Shown: positions 6,945 through 16,649, counted from the first letter of the stretch. The stretch: 42,169 nt of DNA from Hymenobacter oligotrophus (GCF_003574965.1 NZ_CP032318.1:1-42169); one strand, 5' to 3'. Program-made: numbers and translations. The notes: a model not told the origin generated them from the letters alone.

Positions 6945-9900
6945 ATGTACGAACTTATCCGGTCGGCCCTGCAGCGGCCCCTCACCGTGGTGGTGGCCAT
7001 GCTGGCCATCCTCTTTTTCGCCTTCGCCGCCGTGCGCGACATTGCCGTGGACATCTTCCCGAGCATGGACGTGCCGGCCATCTACGTGGCCGAGCCCTAC
7101 GGCGGCCTCTCGCCCGAGCAGCTCGACGGTTTCATGGCCAACCAGTTTCAGAACAACTTCCTGTTCGTGTCCGGGGTCAAGAAGATTGAAACCAAGAGCA
7201 TCCAGGGGCTGACCCTGATCAAGCTCTCCTTCTACCCCGGCACCGACATGGCCCAGGCCGCGGCCGAGGTGGCCACCCAGGTGTCGCGGGCCACGGCCTT
7301 TATGCCGCTGGGCACGCTGCCCCCGCAGGTGGTGCGCTTCGATGCCAGCTCCCTGCCCGTGGGCCAGCTGGTGCTGGAAAGCGAGAAAAGCTCGCTCACC
7401 CAGCTGCAGGATCTGGCCGCCAGCCGCATCCGGCCCATGTTCACCACTATTCCCGGCGTCACGTCCACGGCCCCGTTTGGCGGCAACATCCGCACCATCG
7501 TGGTGAAGGCCGACCCCGCGAAGCTGCGCGGCTACCAGCTCACGCCCGACGACGTGGTGAAGGCCATCGTGGCCAGCAACCAGCCCTCGGCGGCCGGCAA
7601 CGTGAAGATGGGCGACGTGGCCTACATGGCCCCGGTGAACTCGCTGATTGAAAACCCCGCCGACTTTCTGGATGTGCCCCTGCGCACCGGCGCCGGGCCG
7701 GGCGTGTACCTGCGCGACGTGGCCACGGTGGAAGACGCGGCCGACGTAACCACGGGCTACGCCGTCATCAACGGCAAGCGGGCCATTTATATGCCCGTCA
7801 TCAAAAAGGCCGACGCCTCCACCCTGAAAGTAGTGCAGCAGGTCAAGGACAAGCTGCCCACCCTGCGGGCCCTGCTGCCCGAGGACGTGAAGCTCAGCTA
7901 CGCCTTCGACCAAAGCACCTATGTGGCCAACTCGCTCAAAAGCCTGGTCACGGAGGGCATCCTGGGTGCGGTGCTTACCGGGCTGATGGTGCTGCTGTTT
8001 TTGCGGGACTGGCGCAGCGTGGTGATTGTGGTGACGACCATTCCGCTCTCGGTTTTGTCGGCGGTGATTCTGCTCAAGCTCTTCGGGCAGACGCTCAATA
8101 TCATGACCCTGTCGGGGCTGGCGCTGGCCATCGGGGTGCTGGTGGACGAGGCCACGGTGACCATTGAGAACATTCACCAGCACCTGGAGCGGGGCAAGCC
8201 CAAGGCCCAGGCTATCTGGGACGCGGCCCGCGAAATTGCCCTGCCCAAGCTGCTGATTCTGCTCTGCATCCTGGCCGTCTTCGCGCCCGCGCTGATCATG
8301 GAAGGGGTACCGCGGGCCATGTTCCTGCCCCTGTCGCTGGCCGTGGGCTTCGCCATGGTGGCCTCCTTCCTGCTCTCGCAGACGCTGGTGCCGGTTATGG
8401 CCAACTGGTTGATGCGCGACCATGCGCTAGGGACTGGCCACGGTCACGACGAGCCGGCCGAAAAACCTAGCTTCTTTGCGCGCTTCCAGGCCGGCTATCA
8501 GCGCCTGCTTGTGCGGGCCCAGGGCCGGCAGCGGGGCGTGGTGCTGGGCTACCTGACCTTGTCGGTACTGGTGGTCGTGGCCGGATTTGCCTTCATCGGC
8601 ACCGACATCTTCCCGCAGGCCAACAGTGGGCAGTTTCAGCTGCGCCTGCGCGAGAAAGTGGGCACCCGCCTGGAGAAGACCGAGCAGACCGTGGCGGCCG
8701 TGCAAGCCCTCATCAACCAGGAAGTAGGCCCCGAGAACGTCGAAATCTCCTCCACCTTCGTGGGCACCCAGCCGGCCAGCTTCGCGGTTAACTCCGTGTT
8801 TGTCTTCACCACCGGCCCCCACGAGGCCCTGATGCAGGTGGCCCTGAAAGAGGGCGTGCACGTGAACCTGAGCCAGCTCAAGGAGCGCCTACGCAAGCGC
8901 ATCCACGCCGCGCAGCCAGGGTTGCAGTTGAGCTTCGAGCCGATTGAGTTAGTGGAAAAGGTGATGAGCGACGGGGCACCCACGCCCATTCAGGTAAACG
9001 TGGGGGGTAAAAACCTGAAGGAAGCCGCCGGGCACGCCCGCAAGGTGCTGGCCGCGCTCCGGCAGATTCCCTACCTGCGCGACGTGCAGATTGCCCAGCC
9101 CCTGCAGTACCCGGCTTTGCGCATCGAGGTGGACCGGGAGCGGGCCGCCCAGTTTGGCCTCACCAGCCAGGAAATTACCCAGTCGGTGGTGGCGGCCACC
9201 TCGTCCTCGCGCTTCACCAGCAAAAACCTCTGGCTCGACCCCAAGTCCGGTTTGGGCTACCAGGTGCAGGTGCAGCTGACCGAGGACCAGCTCACCCAGC
9301 TCCAGGATTTGGAGGCCCTGCCCGTCAAGGCCGGCCAAGCCCGCCCCACCATTGGCGAAGTCGCCACCGTGTCAGCCCGGATGATGGCCGGGCAGATTGA
9401 CCGCCAGGGCCCGTACCGCCTGGTGAGCATCACGGCCAACGTGCAGGACCGCGATCTGGGCACCGCCGCGCAGGCCGTGCGTCAGGCCCTGCAACAAGTC
9501 GGGGAGCCCCCGCGCGGGGTGGTGGCCAACCTGGTCGGCCAGCCCCAACTGCTGGCCGATACCATGAGTAGCCTGCAGACCGGGCTGGGCATGGCCATCG
9601 TGGTGATTTTCCTGCTGCTGGCGGCCAATTTCCAGTCGTTCCGCCTCTCGCTGGTGGTGCTCTCGGTGGTGCCGGCCGTGGTCGGCGGTTCCCTGCTGAT
9701 GCTGCTGGCCGCCGGTGCCACGCTCAACCTGCAGTCCTACATGGGCATGATCATGTCGGTGGGCGTGTCGGTGGCTAATGCCATCCTGCTCATCACCAGC
9801 GCCGAGCACCAGCGCCACGAGCACCGCGACGTGCCCCTGGCCGCCCGCCTGTCCGCCGACACCCGCGTCCGGCCCATCCTGATGACCAGCATTGCCATGC

Positions 9901-10103
9901 TGGCCGGCATGCTGCCCATGGCTTCAGGCCTGGGCGAGGGCGGCGACCAGATTGCCCCGCTGGGCCAGGCCGTCATCGGCGGGCTCATCGCCTCCACGCT
10001 GGCCTCCTTGCTGGTGCTGCCCCACGTGTTCGGCTGGGCCATGCGCCGCGTGGGCTACGATTCCGGCTCCCTGCTGCCCGCCCGCACCCGGCAGGCCGCT
10101 TAA
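6945..10103 (+). CDS. HAE1-like RND efflux pump
   Basis: A 1052-residue inner-membrane pump with 12 membrane segments and two large periplasmic loops, the usual RND length. The proton-relay segment in TM4 reads LALAIGVLVDEATVTIENI (about residues 390-408). The pattern is that of the HAE1 drug-pump branch rather than the metal branch (DFG..VDGA), but the second acidic residue is Glu where AcrB has Asp. TM10-12 contain MGMIMSVGVSVANAILLI. It starts 4 nt after the outer-membrane factor. Several HAE1-like pumps in Bacteroidota handle drugs or small organics, so a role in metal export here would rest only on location. Confidence 0.92.
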   Translation: MYELIRSALQRPLTVVVAMLAILFFAFAAVRDIAVDIFPSMDVPAIYVAEPYGGLSPEQLDGFMANQFQNNFLFVSGVKKIETKSIQGLTLIKLSFYPGTDMAQAAAEVATQVSRATAFMPLGTLPPQVVRFDASSLPVGQLVLESEKSSLTQLQDLAASRIRPMFTTIPGVTSTAPFGGNIRTIVVKADPAKLRGYQLTPDDVVKAIVASNQPSAAGNVKMGDVAYMAPVNSLIENPADFLDVPLRTGAGPGVYLRDVATVEDAADVTTGYAVINGKRAIYMPVIKKADASTLKVVQQVKDKLPTLRALLPEDVKLSYAFDQSTYVANSLKSLVTEGILGAVLTGLMVLLFLRDWRSVVIVVTTIPLSVLSAVILLKLFGQTLNIMTLSGLALAIGVLVDEATVTIENIHQHLERGKPKAQAIWDAAREIALPKLLILLCILAVFAPALIMEGVPRAMFLPLSLAVGFAMVASFLLSQTLVPVMANWLMRDHALGTGHGHDEPAEKPSFFARFQAGYQRLLVRAQGRQRGVVLGYLTLSVLVVVAGFAFIGTDIFPQANSGQFQLRLREKVGTRLEKTEQTVAAVQALINQEVGPENVEISSTFVGTQPASFAVNSVFVFTTGPHEALMQVALKEGVHVNLSQLKERLRKRIHAAQPGLQLSFEPIELVEKVMSDGAPTPIQVNVGGKNLKEAAGHARKVLAALRQIPYLRDVQIAQPLQYPALRIEVDRERAAQFGLTSQEITQSVVAATSSSRFTSKNLWLDPKSGLGYQVQVQLTEDQLTQLQDLEALPVKAGQARPTIGEVATVSARMMAGQIDRQGPYRLVSITANVQDRDLGTAAQAVRQALQQVGEPPRGVVANLVGQPQLLADTMSSLQTGLGMAIVVIFLLLAANFQSFRLSLVVLSVVPAVVGGSLLMLLAAGATLNLQSYMGMIMSVGVSVANAILLITSAEHQRHEHRDVPLAARLSADTRVRPILMTSIAMLAGMLPMASGLGEGGDQIAPLGQAVIGGLIASTLASLLVLPHVFGWAMRRVGYDSGSLLPARTRQAA

Positions 10104-10126
10104 CCTTCTCTCTTTTTCGACTACCT

Positions 10127-11296
10127 ATGAATGCCTTCCTGAACATACGTATCCGCTCACCCCGGAATTTTTCTCTGCTGGCGACGGGCCTGCTGCTGAG
10201 CGGCGCGCTGGGCAGCTGCTCGTCCGGCGCTTCGGAGCCCGCGGCCGAGAAGCCTATGCCGGCCGCGCCGGCCACCGTAACCACCTTTCGGCTGACCGAT
10301 GCGCCGGCCGTGCGCCGGCTGCGGCTGCCCGCCGAGCTCAAGCCCTTCGAGCAGGTAGACCTGTTTCCCCGCGTGGGCGCTTTCGTGAAGCAAGTGCTGG
10401 TGGACCGCGGTGCCCGCGTGACCAAGGGCCAGACGCTGGCCATACTCGAAGCCCCGGAGCTGGCCGCCCAGCTGGCTCGCGCCCGCTCGCGCTGGCAGGC
10501 GGCCCAGGCCAAACTCTCGGGCACCCGGGCCAGCTACGAGCGGCTGCTGCGCACCAGCCAGGAGCCGGGCACCATTTCGCCCAATGACCTGGAGCGGGCC
10601 CGCGCCGAGATGCAGGCCGACCAAGCCAACGTGCAGGCCGCGTATTCCGAGCTGCAGGTCAGCCGGGAGCTGAGCAACTACCTGGTGGTGCGTGCCCCGT
10701 TCAGCGGCACCATCACGGCCCGCAACGTATCGGCCGGGGCCCTGGTGGGTCCGGGCGGGGGCCAGCCGGCCGCGCCCTTGTTCTCGCTGGAAAACAGCCG
10801 CACCCTGCGCCTGGAAGTGGCCGTGCCCGAAGCCGCGGCCGGCCAGTGGCTCCAGCCCGGGGCTAAGGTGCCGTTTACAGTCCCGGCTTTTCCCGGCCAG
10901 ACTTTCACCGGCGTGTTCCGCCGCAACGCCAGTCGCCTGAGCCAAACGGTGCGCTCGGAACTGGTGGAAATGGACGTGGCCAACCCCGACGGCCGCCTGA
11001 AAGCGGGCATGTACGCCCAGGTGCTGGTGGCCCTGCCCACCGACGCGAAAGCCCTTGCCGTGCCGACCTCGGCGGTGTTTGCCAGCCCGGACGTGCCCAA
11101 GCAGGCGCAGGTGGTGCGGGTGCAGCAGGGCCGCGCCCAATGGGTGCCCGTGCGCAAGGGCCAGCTCCTGAGCCGGGATACGGTGGTCGTGTTCGGCCCG
11201 CTGTCACCCGGCGATGAGCTGGTGCGCGAAGCGGCAGAGCAAGTACCGGACGGGCAACCCGTCACGGTCGCGAAGGCGAAACCCACCGGTGTCTGA
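10127..11296 (+). CDS. RND periplasmic adaptor lipoprotein (MFP)
   Basis: A 389-residue membrane-fusion protein. The N-terminus ends in a lipobox, LSGALGSCSS, with lipidated Cys31. The domain order is a barrel-sandwich half (QVDLFPRVGAFVKQVLVDRGARV), an alpha-helical hairpin (about 106-175), the second lipoyl half (YLVVRAPFSGTITARNVSAGALV), a beta-barrel domain and a C-terminal membrane-proximal domain. It links the inner-membrane pump encoded 23 nt upstream to the outer-membrane factor. An ArsR-like operator begins just after its stop, so the thioredoxin gene downstream may be transcribed separately. Confidence 0.9.
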   Translation: MNAFLNIRIRSPRNFSLLATGLLLSGALGSCSSGASEPAAEKPMPAAPATVTTFRLTDAPAVRRLRLPAELKPFEQVDLFPRVGAFVKQVLVDRGARVTKGQTLAILEAPELAAQLARARSRWQAAQAKLSGTRASYERLLRTSQEPGTISPNDLERARAEMQADQANVQAAYSELQVSRELSNYLVVRAPFSGTITARNVSAGALVGPGGGQPAAPLFSLENSRTLRLEVAVPEAAAGQWLQPGAKVPFTVPAFPGQTFTGVFRRNASRLSQTVRSELVEMDVANPDGRLKAGMYAQVLVALPTDAKALAVPTSAVFASPDVPKQAQVVRVQQGRAQWVPVRKGQLLSRDTVVVFGPLSPGDELVREAAEQVPDGQPVTVAKAKPTGV

Positions 11297-11299
11297 TAT

Positions 11300-11315
11300 A
11301 TGAACGTTTTTTCAT
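11300..11315. promoter_or_regulatory. ArsR-type operator upstream of the TlpA gene
   Basis: A perfect ATGAA-N6-TTCAT repeat in the 52-nt gap between the adaptor stop (11296) and the thioredoxin ATG (11349). It has the same half-sites as the repeat before the TauE cluster. The surroundings are T-rich, unlike the coding sequence. Confidence 0.55.
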
Positions 11316-11348
11316 TTGTTTGTTGTTGCCCGTTTAAATCCGTTGACC

Positions 11349-11951
11349 ATGAATCGTAAAACCCTTTCCCAGTGGCTCCCGCTGGCAGTATTTGCCCTCG
11401 TTCTGTTCACTCCCCTGCGTACGCCGGTGCTGGGCTTTTTGCAGCGCGGCTTGTTGGCCACCGGCCTGTGGAAGGCGGATGCGCCGGCTCAGCCGGCCAG
11501 CTCCGCCGAGCCGACGCCCATCGTGGCCACGGGCGGCGCGGCCTACCCGCACAACTTACCCCTCGTCACGCTGGATGGCAAGCATGCCAACCTGAGCGAC
11601 CTAAAGGGCAAGGTGGTGTTTGTGAACCTGTGGGCCAGCTGGTGCCCACCCTGCGTGGCCGAGATGCCCGGCATTCACGCCCTTTACCAGAAGATGGACC
11701 CCAAGAAGGTAGCCTTCGTGATGTTGTCCCTGGATGAAAACCCGGCCAAGGCCCAGGCCATGCTCAAGCGCCAGGGCTACACCTTCCCGGTATACTTTCC
11801 CGCCGGTCCGCTGGCCCCGCCGTTTGATTCCAATTCCATTCCTTCCACGGTCATTCTGGCGCCGGATGGGCAGGTGGCCGCCCGCCACGACGGCATGGCC
11901 GAGTACGATACCCCGGAATTCAAAGCAGCCCTGGAAAAGCTGGCGCGGTAA
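11349..11951 (+). CDS. TlpA-like membrane-anchored thioredoxin
   Basis: A 200-residue protein from the ATG at 11349; an earlier in-frame start at 11316 falls next to the operator and adds nothing recognisable. Residues 10-37 form a membrane anchor. The periplasmic thioredoxin domain (about 66-200) has the active site WASWCPPC with Cys99 and Cys102, and a cis-Pro in IPSTVI. TlpA-type proteins reduce disulfides or persulfides outside the cytoplasm. A role in keeping exported rhodanese or copper-exposed thiols reduced would suit the neighbours but is inferred. The operator upstream suggests control by the same ArsR protein as the sulfur cluster. Confidence 0.88.
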   Translation: MNRKTLSQWLPLAVFALVLFTPLRTPVLGFLQRGLLATGLWKADAPAQPASSAEPTPIVATGGAAYPHNLPLVTLDGKHANLSDLKGKVVFVNLWASWCPPCVAEMPGIHALYQKMDPKKVAFVMLSLDENPAKAQAMLKRQGYTFPVYFPAGPLAPPFDSNSIPSTVILAPDGQVAARHDGMAEYDTPEFKAALEKLAR

Positions 11952-11975
11952 GTCGCGGCCGCCGTTTAGTGACGT

Positions 11976-12007
11976 AAAAGCCCTGACTTGGTAGAGTCAG
12001 GGCTTTT
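11976..12007. terminator. bidirectional intrinsic terminator
   Basis: A perfect 12-bp stem (AAAAGCCCTGAC at 11976-11987 with its complement ending at 12007) with an 8-nt loop. The T-rich right arm and further T-run (12012-12017) end the plus-strand operon, and the A-rich left arm lets it work for the convergent strand. No gene was seen in 12008-12184. Confidence 0.85.
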
Positions 12008-12184
12008 GTGGTTTTTTAGCAACTGGCACCAATAGAAAGTACTGGGGGCCTCTCCGATGACCACCAGATCCGCTGATCGGGTTGCCGGATTCAGGAGCAG
12101 GGTTTCACTTCCGGTAAAGGCGCCCGCGCGTTGTAGTGGGTGAAGTAGGCGGAATATGGTTTTGCTTGGAAGGGTTGCTGGGGC

Positions 12185-12877
12185 TTAGGCAGGCGTGACG
12201 TTGAATAAGTATCCAACCAGCGCCGTAAGCCCCATGGCCAACACGCCCCAGGACGTGACGCGCACGGCGGCTTTCAGCACGCTGGAGCCGCCCACGTAAG
12301 CGGCCAGCCCGCCCAGCGCGGCCAGAAACACCAGCGAGGTGATAGACACCGTCCAGGTCAGCTGTTGCACCGGCGACACCAGGATAACCAGCAGCGGCAA
12401 GGCTGCGCCTACCGTGAACGTGCCAGCCGAGGCCAGCGCGGCCTGCACGGGGTTGGCGGCGGCCGTTTCGGTGATGCCTAACTCGTCGCGGGCGTGGGTG
12501 CCGAGGGCGTCATGGGCCATGAGCTGCTTGGCCACTTCATCCGCCAACGACTGGGTTAGACCCCGCTCCACGTAGATGGCGGCCAACTCGCGGTGCTCGG
12601 CCGCGGGGTCGGCGGCCAACTCGGCCTTTTCCCGCGCCATATCGGCCTGCTCGGTATCGGCTTGGGAGCTAACGGACACGTACTCACCCGTAGCCATCGA
12701 CATAGCACCTGCTACCAGCCCGGCCACTCCCGCTACCAGCACGGCCTCGCGCGAGGCATTAGCGGCGGCCACGCCCACGACCAAGCTGGCCGTGGAGATG
12801 ATGCCGTCGTTGGCTCCGAGCACGGCGGCGCGGAGCCAGCCGATGCGGTGGGTGCGGTGGTTTTCATCGTGGCGCAT
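12185..12877 (-). CDS. VIT1/CCC1-family Fe/Mn transporter
   Basis: A 230-residue protein with five membrane segments. It opens with the family signature RAAVLGANDGIISTASLVVG (about 15-34), followed by AGAMSMATGEYVSVSSQADTE, where the Met and Glu residues form the metal entry in VIT proteins. A cytoplasmic helical metal-binding part (residues 75-135, rich in Glu and Asp) follows, as in CCC1/VIT1. Such proteins move Fe(II) or Mn(II) out of the cytoplasm. It is the last gene of the minus-strand metal island, 140 nt after the ZIP-like gene. Confidence 0.92.
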   Translation of the reverse strand: MRHDENHRTHRIGWLRAAVLGANDGIISTASLVVGVAAANASREAVLVAGVAGLVAGAMSMATGEYVSVSSQADTEQADMAREKAELAADPAAEHRELAAIYVERGLTQSLADEVAKQLMAHDALGTHARDELGITETAAANPVQAALASAGTFTVGAALPLLVILVSPVQQLTWTVSITSLVFLAALGGLAAYVGGSSVLKAAVRVTSWGVLAMGLTALVGYLFNVTPA

Positions 12878-13017
12878 GGAATAGGGTGTTAGGGAAATAA
12901 ATAAGGTGGAGCACTGGCCTGCGGGGTATACGGTTGAGGTCTGGTAGCGGCTGTACCCCGGAACAGGCTCCGTGCGTTAAGGCATTTATTGCTGCCCTAC
13001 GGCATTGGCTTGTACCC

Positions 13018-13794
13018 TTACACCAGCATGCCCAGCAGCAAAAACAGCAGGAAACCAACGAAGAAGGCGGAGGTCAGCCAAGGGGATTCCGGCTCCTCGT
13101 GTGCTTCGAGCAACAACTCTTCGGTAACCAGGAAAAGCAACGCCGCCAAACCGAACGACAATACAATTTCCAGCAGATTGCCCGACGCACCGCTGAGCAG
13201 CGTCGTGCCGAGGCCGGCGCCGGCCAGCAGCAGCAGCGACGTGCCCGCTACTATCCCCACTGTTTGAGCCTTGCCGTGTCCGTCCTCGCGCAGCTGAACC
13301 GCCGTGGCCAGCCCCAACGACAGCAGCTCGATGGTCAGCGCTACGGCCAGGAGCGTACCTTCTTTGGCGCCGGCCGCAAAGCCGATGCCCAGCAACAGGC
13401 CGTCGATGAAAATATCGATACCTACTCCAACCAATAGCCCCCACGGAAGGCGGCTTGGGGCGGCTGGCGTCGATGCGGCAGTAGTCGGTTCAGGCGTGGA
13501 CGGGGCGTTGGCGTCTTCTAGCTTGCGAGTAAGCTGCCGCAGCCCGAACATGGTGGCTACCCCTAACCCGAAACCCAGCCCCACTTCCAGCGGCGCATGT
13601 TGGCGCACGATGTCGGGTAGCAGCTCCACCGCTACCACCGAAAACACTACCCCGGCCGCGAAGTGCAAAATGGCGCTACGCAGAGCCGGGCCGGGTGCCC
13701 GCCACACGGCTAGTGTCGCCCCTGCTACCATTACCAGCACAGGGAGTAAGGAAAACAACAGGATAGTCGACGAGTGAGCGGCGGCGTGGGGCAT
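13018..13794 (-). CDS. ZIP-like divalent metal transporter
   Basis: A 258-residue protein with about eight membrane segments and a low-complexity Pro/Ala/Thr loop at 97-113. TM2 has HFAAGVVFSVVAVELLPD, as in ZIP proteins. TM4 has GIDIFIDGLLLG in place of the HNFPEG motif, so the binuclear metal site is changed from His to Asp. TM5 carries the Glu-rich ALTIELLSLG. ZIP proteins usually import Zn, Fe or Mn, whereas this variant group is often found among export genes, so direction is uncertain. It starts just after the ATPase terminator and may have its own promoter. Confidence 0.78.
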   Translation of the reverse strand: MPHAAAHSSTILLFSLLPVLVMVAGATLAVWRAPGPALRSAILHFAAGVVFSVVAVELLPDIVRQHAPLEVGLGFGLGVATMFGLRQLTRKLEDANAPSTPEPTTAASTPAAPSRLPWGLLVGVGIDIFIDGLLLGIGFAAGAKEGTLLAVALTIELLSLGLATAVQLREDGHGKAQTVGIVAGTSLLLLAGAGLGTTLLSGASGNLLEIVLSFGLAALLFLVTEELLLEAHEEPESPWLTSAFFVGFLLFLLLGMLV

Positions 13795-13821
13795 TGGGCG
13801 ACGGGCGTAAGAATATCAAAC

Positions 13822-13850
13822 AGCGCCCTTCCACGGTTCGGAAGGGCGCT
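13822..13850 (-). terminator. terminator after the P-type ATPase
   Basis: A perfect 11-bp inverted repeat (AGCGCCCTTCC at 13822-13832 with 13840-13850) and a 7-nt loop, 11 nt downstream of the ATPase stop on the minus strand. Only TTTG follows, so termination may be partial and allow read-through into the ZIP-like gene. Confidence 0.65.
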
Positions 13851-13860
13851 TGGGACAGAG

Positions 13861-15986
13861 TTAGAACTTCATTCGCTGGATGCGCACGGCGTTGAGAATA
13901 GCCAGCAGGGCGACGCCCACGTCGGCAAATACGGCTTCCCACATGGTGGCCAGGCCGCCGGCACCCAGGGCCAGCACAATGCCCTTCACCACAAAGGCCA
14001 GCCAGATGTTCTGCCACACTACCGTGTGGGTGGCGCGGGCAATGCGGCGGGCCGTGGCAATCTTGCTGGGATGGTCAGTTTGAATCACTACGTCGGCAGT
14101 TTCAATGGTAGCGTCGGAGCCTAGGCCGCCCATGGCAATGCCCACGTCGGCCAGCGCCACCACGGGCGCGTCGTTCACCCCGTCGCCCACGAAGGCCAGC
14201 CTGCGCCCGTCATTAAGGTACTGCTGCACGTAGCGGGCTTTGTCTTCGGGCAGCAAACCGCCGTGGGCCTCGTCGATGCCGAGCTCAGTGGCCATGCGCT
14301 GGGTGATGCTGTCCTTATCGCCGGAGAGCATGACCAGCTTGGTGATGCCGTCGGCCCGCAGCTCCTGCACCGTTTGCTTGGCGTCGGCCTTGGGCGCGTC
14401 AGCCACGGTCAGGTAGCCGGCATACTGGCCCTCGACGGCCGCCACCACGATGCTGTCCACAATCTGGTCCACTTCCGGCGGGTATGGCACGCTGAACTTG
14501 GTGAGCAGCTTGGTATTGCCCGCCAGCACGTCCCGGCCGTCCACCCGGCCGCGCAGCCCGTGCCCGGCAATTTCTTCCACGTTTTCCACGGGCACGCCCG
14601 CGGTAGCCGCGCCCACGTGTTGCACCACGGCCTTGGCAATGGGGTGGGTGGACTTGGTTTCCAGCGCGCCCACCAGCCGCAGCAGCTGGGCCGGGTCGGT
14701 GCCCGGGGCCGGCTGCACCTGCTGCACGGCAAACACGCCTTGGGTGAGCGTGCCGGTTTTGTCCATGACCACCGTATCGATTTCGCGCAGCACGTCCAGG
14801 AAGTTGGAGCCCTTGAAGAGGATGCCCGCTTTGGAGGCGGCGCCGATGCCACCGAAGTAGCCCAGCGGAATGCTGATGACCAGCGCGCAGGGGCAGGAAA
14901 TCACCAGGAACACCAACGCCCGGTAGAGCCAGGTGCGAAACACGTAGTCGTCGACCACGAAGAAGGGCACCAGCACCAGCAGCACGGCCAGCCCCACCAC
15001 GATGGGCGTGTACACCTTAGCAAACTTGGTGATGAACTGCTGGGTCTTGGCCTTGCGGCCCACCGCGTCCTGCACCATGGCCAGAATCTTGGCCAGCTTG
15101 GTGTCCTGGTAGGTGGCCGTCACCAGCACCTGGGCCAGCGAGGCCTCGTTAATCATGCCCGCCAGCACCACCTCGCCCGTTTGCTTGGTCTGGGGGGCCG
15201 ACTCCCCGGTCAGCGCGGCCGTGTTGAAGGCCGCCGGGCCCTGCACCAGCGTGCCGTCCAGGGCCACTTTCTCGCCGGGCTTCACCTCGATGGTGTCGCC
15301 CAGCTGCACCTGCTTGGGGTCGAGCACCAGCGACTGCCCAGCGCGCAGAACGGTGACTTCGGTGGCCTGAATCTCCAGCAGGGCCCGGATGCTGCGCTTG
15401 GCGCGGTTCACGGCCGCGTCCTGAAACAGCTCGCCCACGGTGTAGAACAGCATCACGGCCACGCCCTCGGGGTACTCGCCGATGGCAAAGGCCCCAGGGT
15501 GGCGATGCTCATGAGCAGAAACTCGTTGAACACATTGCCCGAGGGAATGCTCTGCACCGCCGCGCGCATCACCTTCCACCCCACCAGCAGGAAGGCCACC
15601 CCGTACCAGGCCAGGCGCACGTAGCCGGTGAAAAAGCCCACCTGGTAATAGTCCAGGGCAATGCCGGCGAGCAGCAGGGCCAGGCTGACGCCGGGCCAGA
15701 GGTAGGGGTTGCTGCCGGCCGGGCCGTGGTCGTGGTCATCCCCGTCGCCGTGGGAATGCCCCGCGTGCTCGTCGGCGGGCCGCCCGGCCAGGTCGACCAC
15801 CCGCTTGCCAGCCGGGTGGTCGTGGTCGTGGTCGCGGTGGTCGTGGCCGGGCACGTCGTGGCCTTCGGGCGCGGCGGCGGCGTCGGGCGTGAGCTGCTCG
15901 CGGGTGAGGGCACCCACGTTTTCGGGCTGCACCTGCTTGGCGGTGTTCAGCTCCTCGTTCAGGTTATCAGATGAAGGGTCAGGCAT
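13861..15986 (-). pseudogene. P1B-type Zn/Cd/Pb-translocating ATPase, split by a 1-nt frameshift
   Basis: Two overlapping frames encode one ATPase. The first (15986 to about 15495) gives a His/Asp-rich metal-binding N-terminus (HDHRDHDHDH and HAGHSHGDGDDHDHG), the first membrane segments and NEFLLMSIATLG. The second continues with AFAIGEYPEGVAVML, the TGES actuator motif, ISCPCALV with the CPC metal site, DKTGTLT with the phosphorylated Asp, the HP motif in KSTHPIAKAV and GDGVNDAPV. The shift falls in a CCCC run at 15492-15495: one added base would restore a 708-residue protein. The order of motifs is that of the ZntA/CadA (P1B-2) group. As read, the gene would be dead; a sequencing error in the homopolymer is an equal explanation. 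Confidence 0.85.
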
Positions 15987-16034
15987 GGAAGTCAGGGGAA
16001 TAAGCGAAGAAAAAGGGGGGCTGGGCGCGGCGGG

Positions 16035-16649
16035 CTACCAGTCCACGAAAAAGTTGGCCACACCCACGAGCACCAGCACGGCCCCCGTCAGGCGCCGCTC
16101 GTGGTGGGCCAGCCCGTTCAGGGGCAGGCGGCCCAAGCCCCGGTGCGCCAGCGCTACCAGCGCGCACATGGCCGACACCGTGGCCAGCAGGTACAGGCCC
16201 ATGAGCAGGGCCAGGGCCGCTGGCCCGTGGGTGCCGGCGGCCAGGAAGAAGGTTTGGATTTCCAGACAAGGCGCCAGAAACATGGTGGCGGCCAGCCCCA
16301 GGACTACTTTCCGCGCGGACCGGCGCGGGCGAACGGGCGCGGGGTCCGGGTGGGTATGGCCCGGGCCCGAGAAGGCGTAAAGCAGTCCGATGCCGATGAG
16401 CAGCACCGGTGCTATCCAGGCCGCCACCTGGGCAAAGCGGCCCGACAGGTGCCAGCCCAGCAGGCCCAGCGCCAGGCCAATGCCCACGGTGCTCAGCACG
16501 TGCGCGAGCCCGGCCACGGCCGTCACGCCCACGGCCCGCCGCACCGGCCACTTTTCCGCCCGTGCCACGGCCAGCACCGGTGCCCAGTGGTTGGGAATCG
16601 TGGCGTGCAGTAGGCTGAGTAGCAGGGCACCAGTAAGCAGTTCAAGCAT
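16035..16649 (-). CDS. UreH/NicO-like six-TM membrane protein
   Basis: A 204-residue membrane protein. TM1 contains LLHATIPNHWAPVLA (about 12-26), a His-x-x-x-Pro-x-His pattern like that of NicO/UreH-type nickel-cobalt or sulfur-related transporters. A His-containing loop (GHTHPDP, near 96-102) lies between the halves, and a Cys in TM4 is in MFLAPCLEIQTFF. It lies between the adaptor of the CzcA pump and the ATPase, with gaps of 29 and 48 nt, so it is probably part of one metal-resistance operon. Metal efflux or delivery is inferred; the family match is by pattern only. Confidence 0.6.
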   Translation of the reverse strand: MLELLTGALLLSLLHATIPNHWAPVLAVARAEKWPVRRAVGVTAVAGLAHVLSTVGIGLALGLLGWHLSGRFAQVAAWIAPVLLIGIGLLYAFSGPGHTHPDPAPVRPRRSARKVVLGLAATMFLAPCLEIQTFFLAAGTHGPAALALLMGLYLLATVSAMCALVALAHRGLGRLPLNGLAHHERRLTGAVLVLVGVANFFVDW

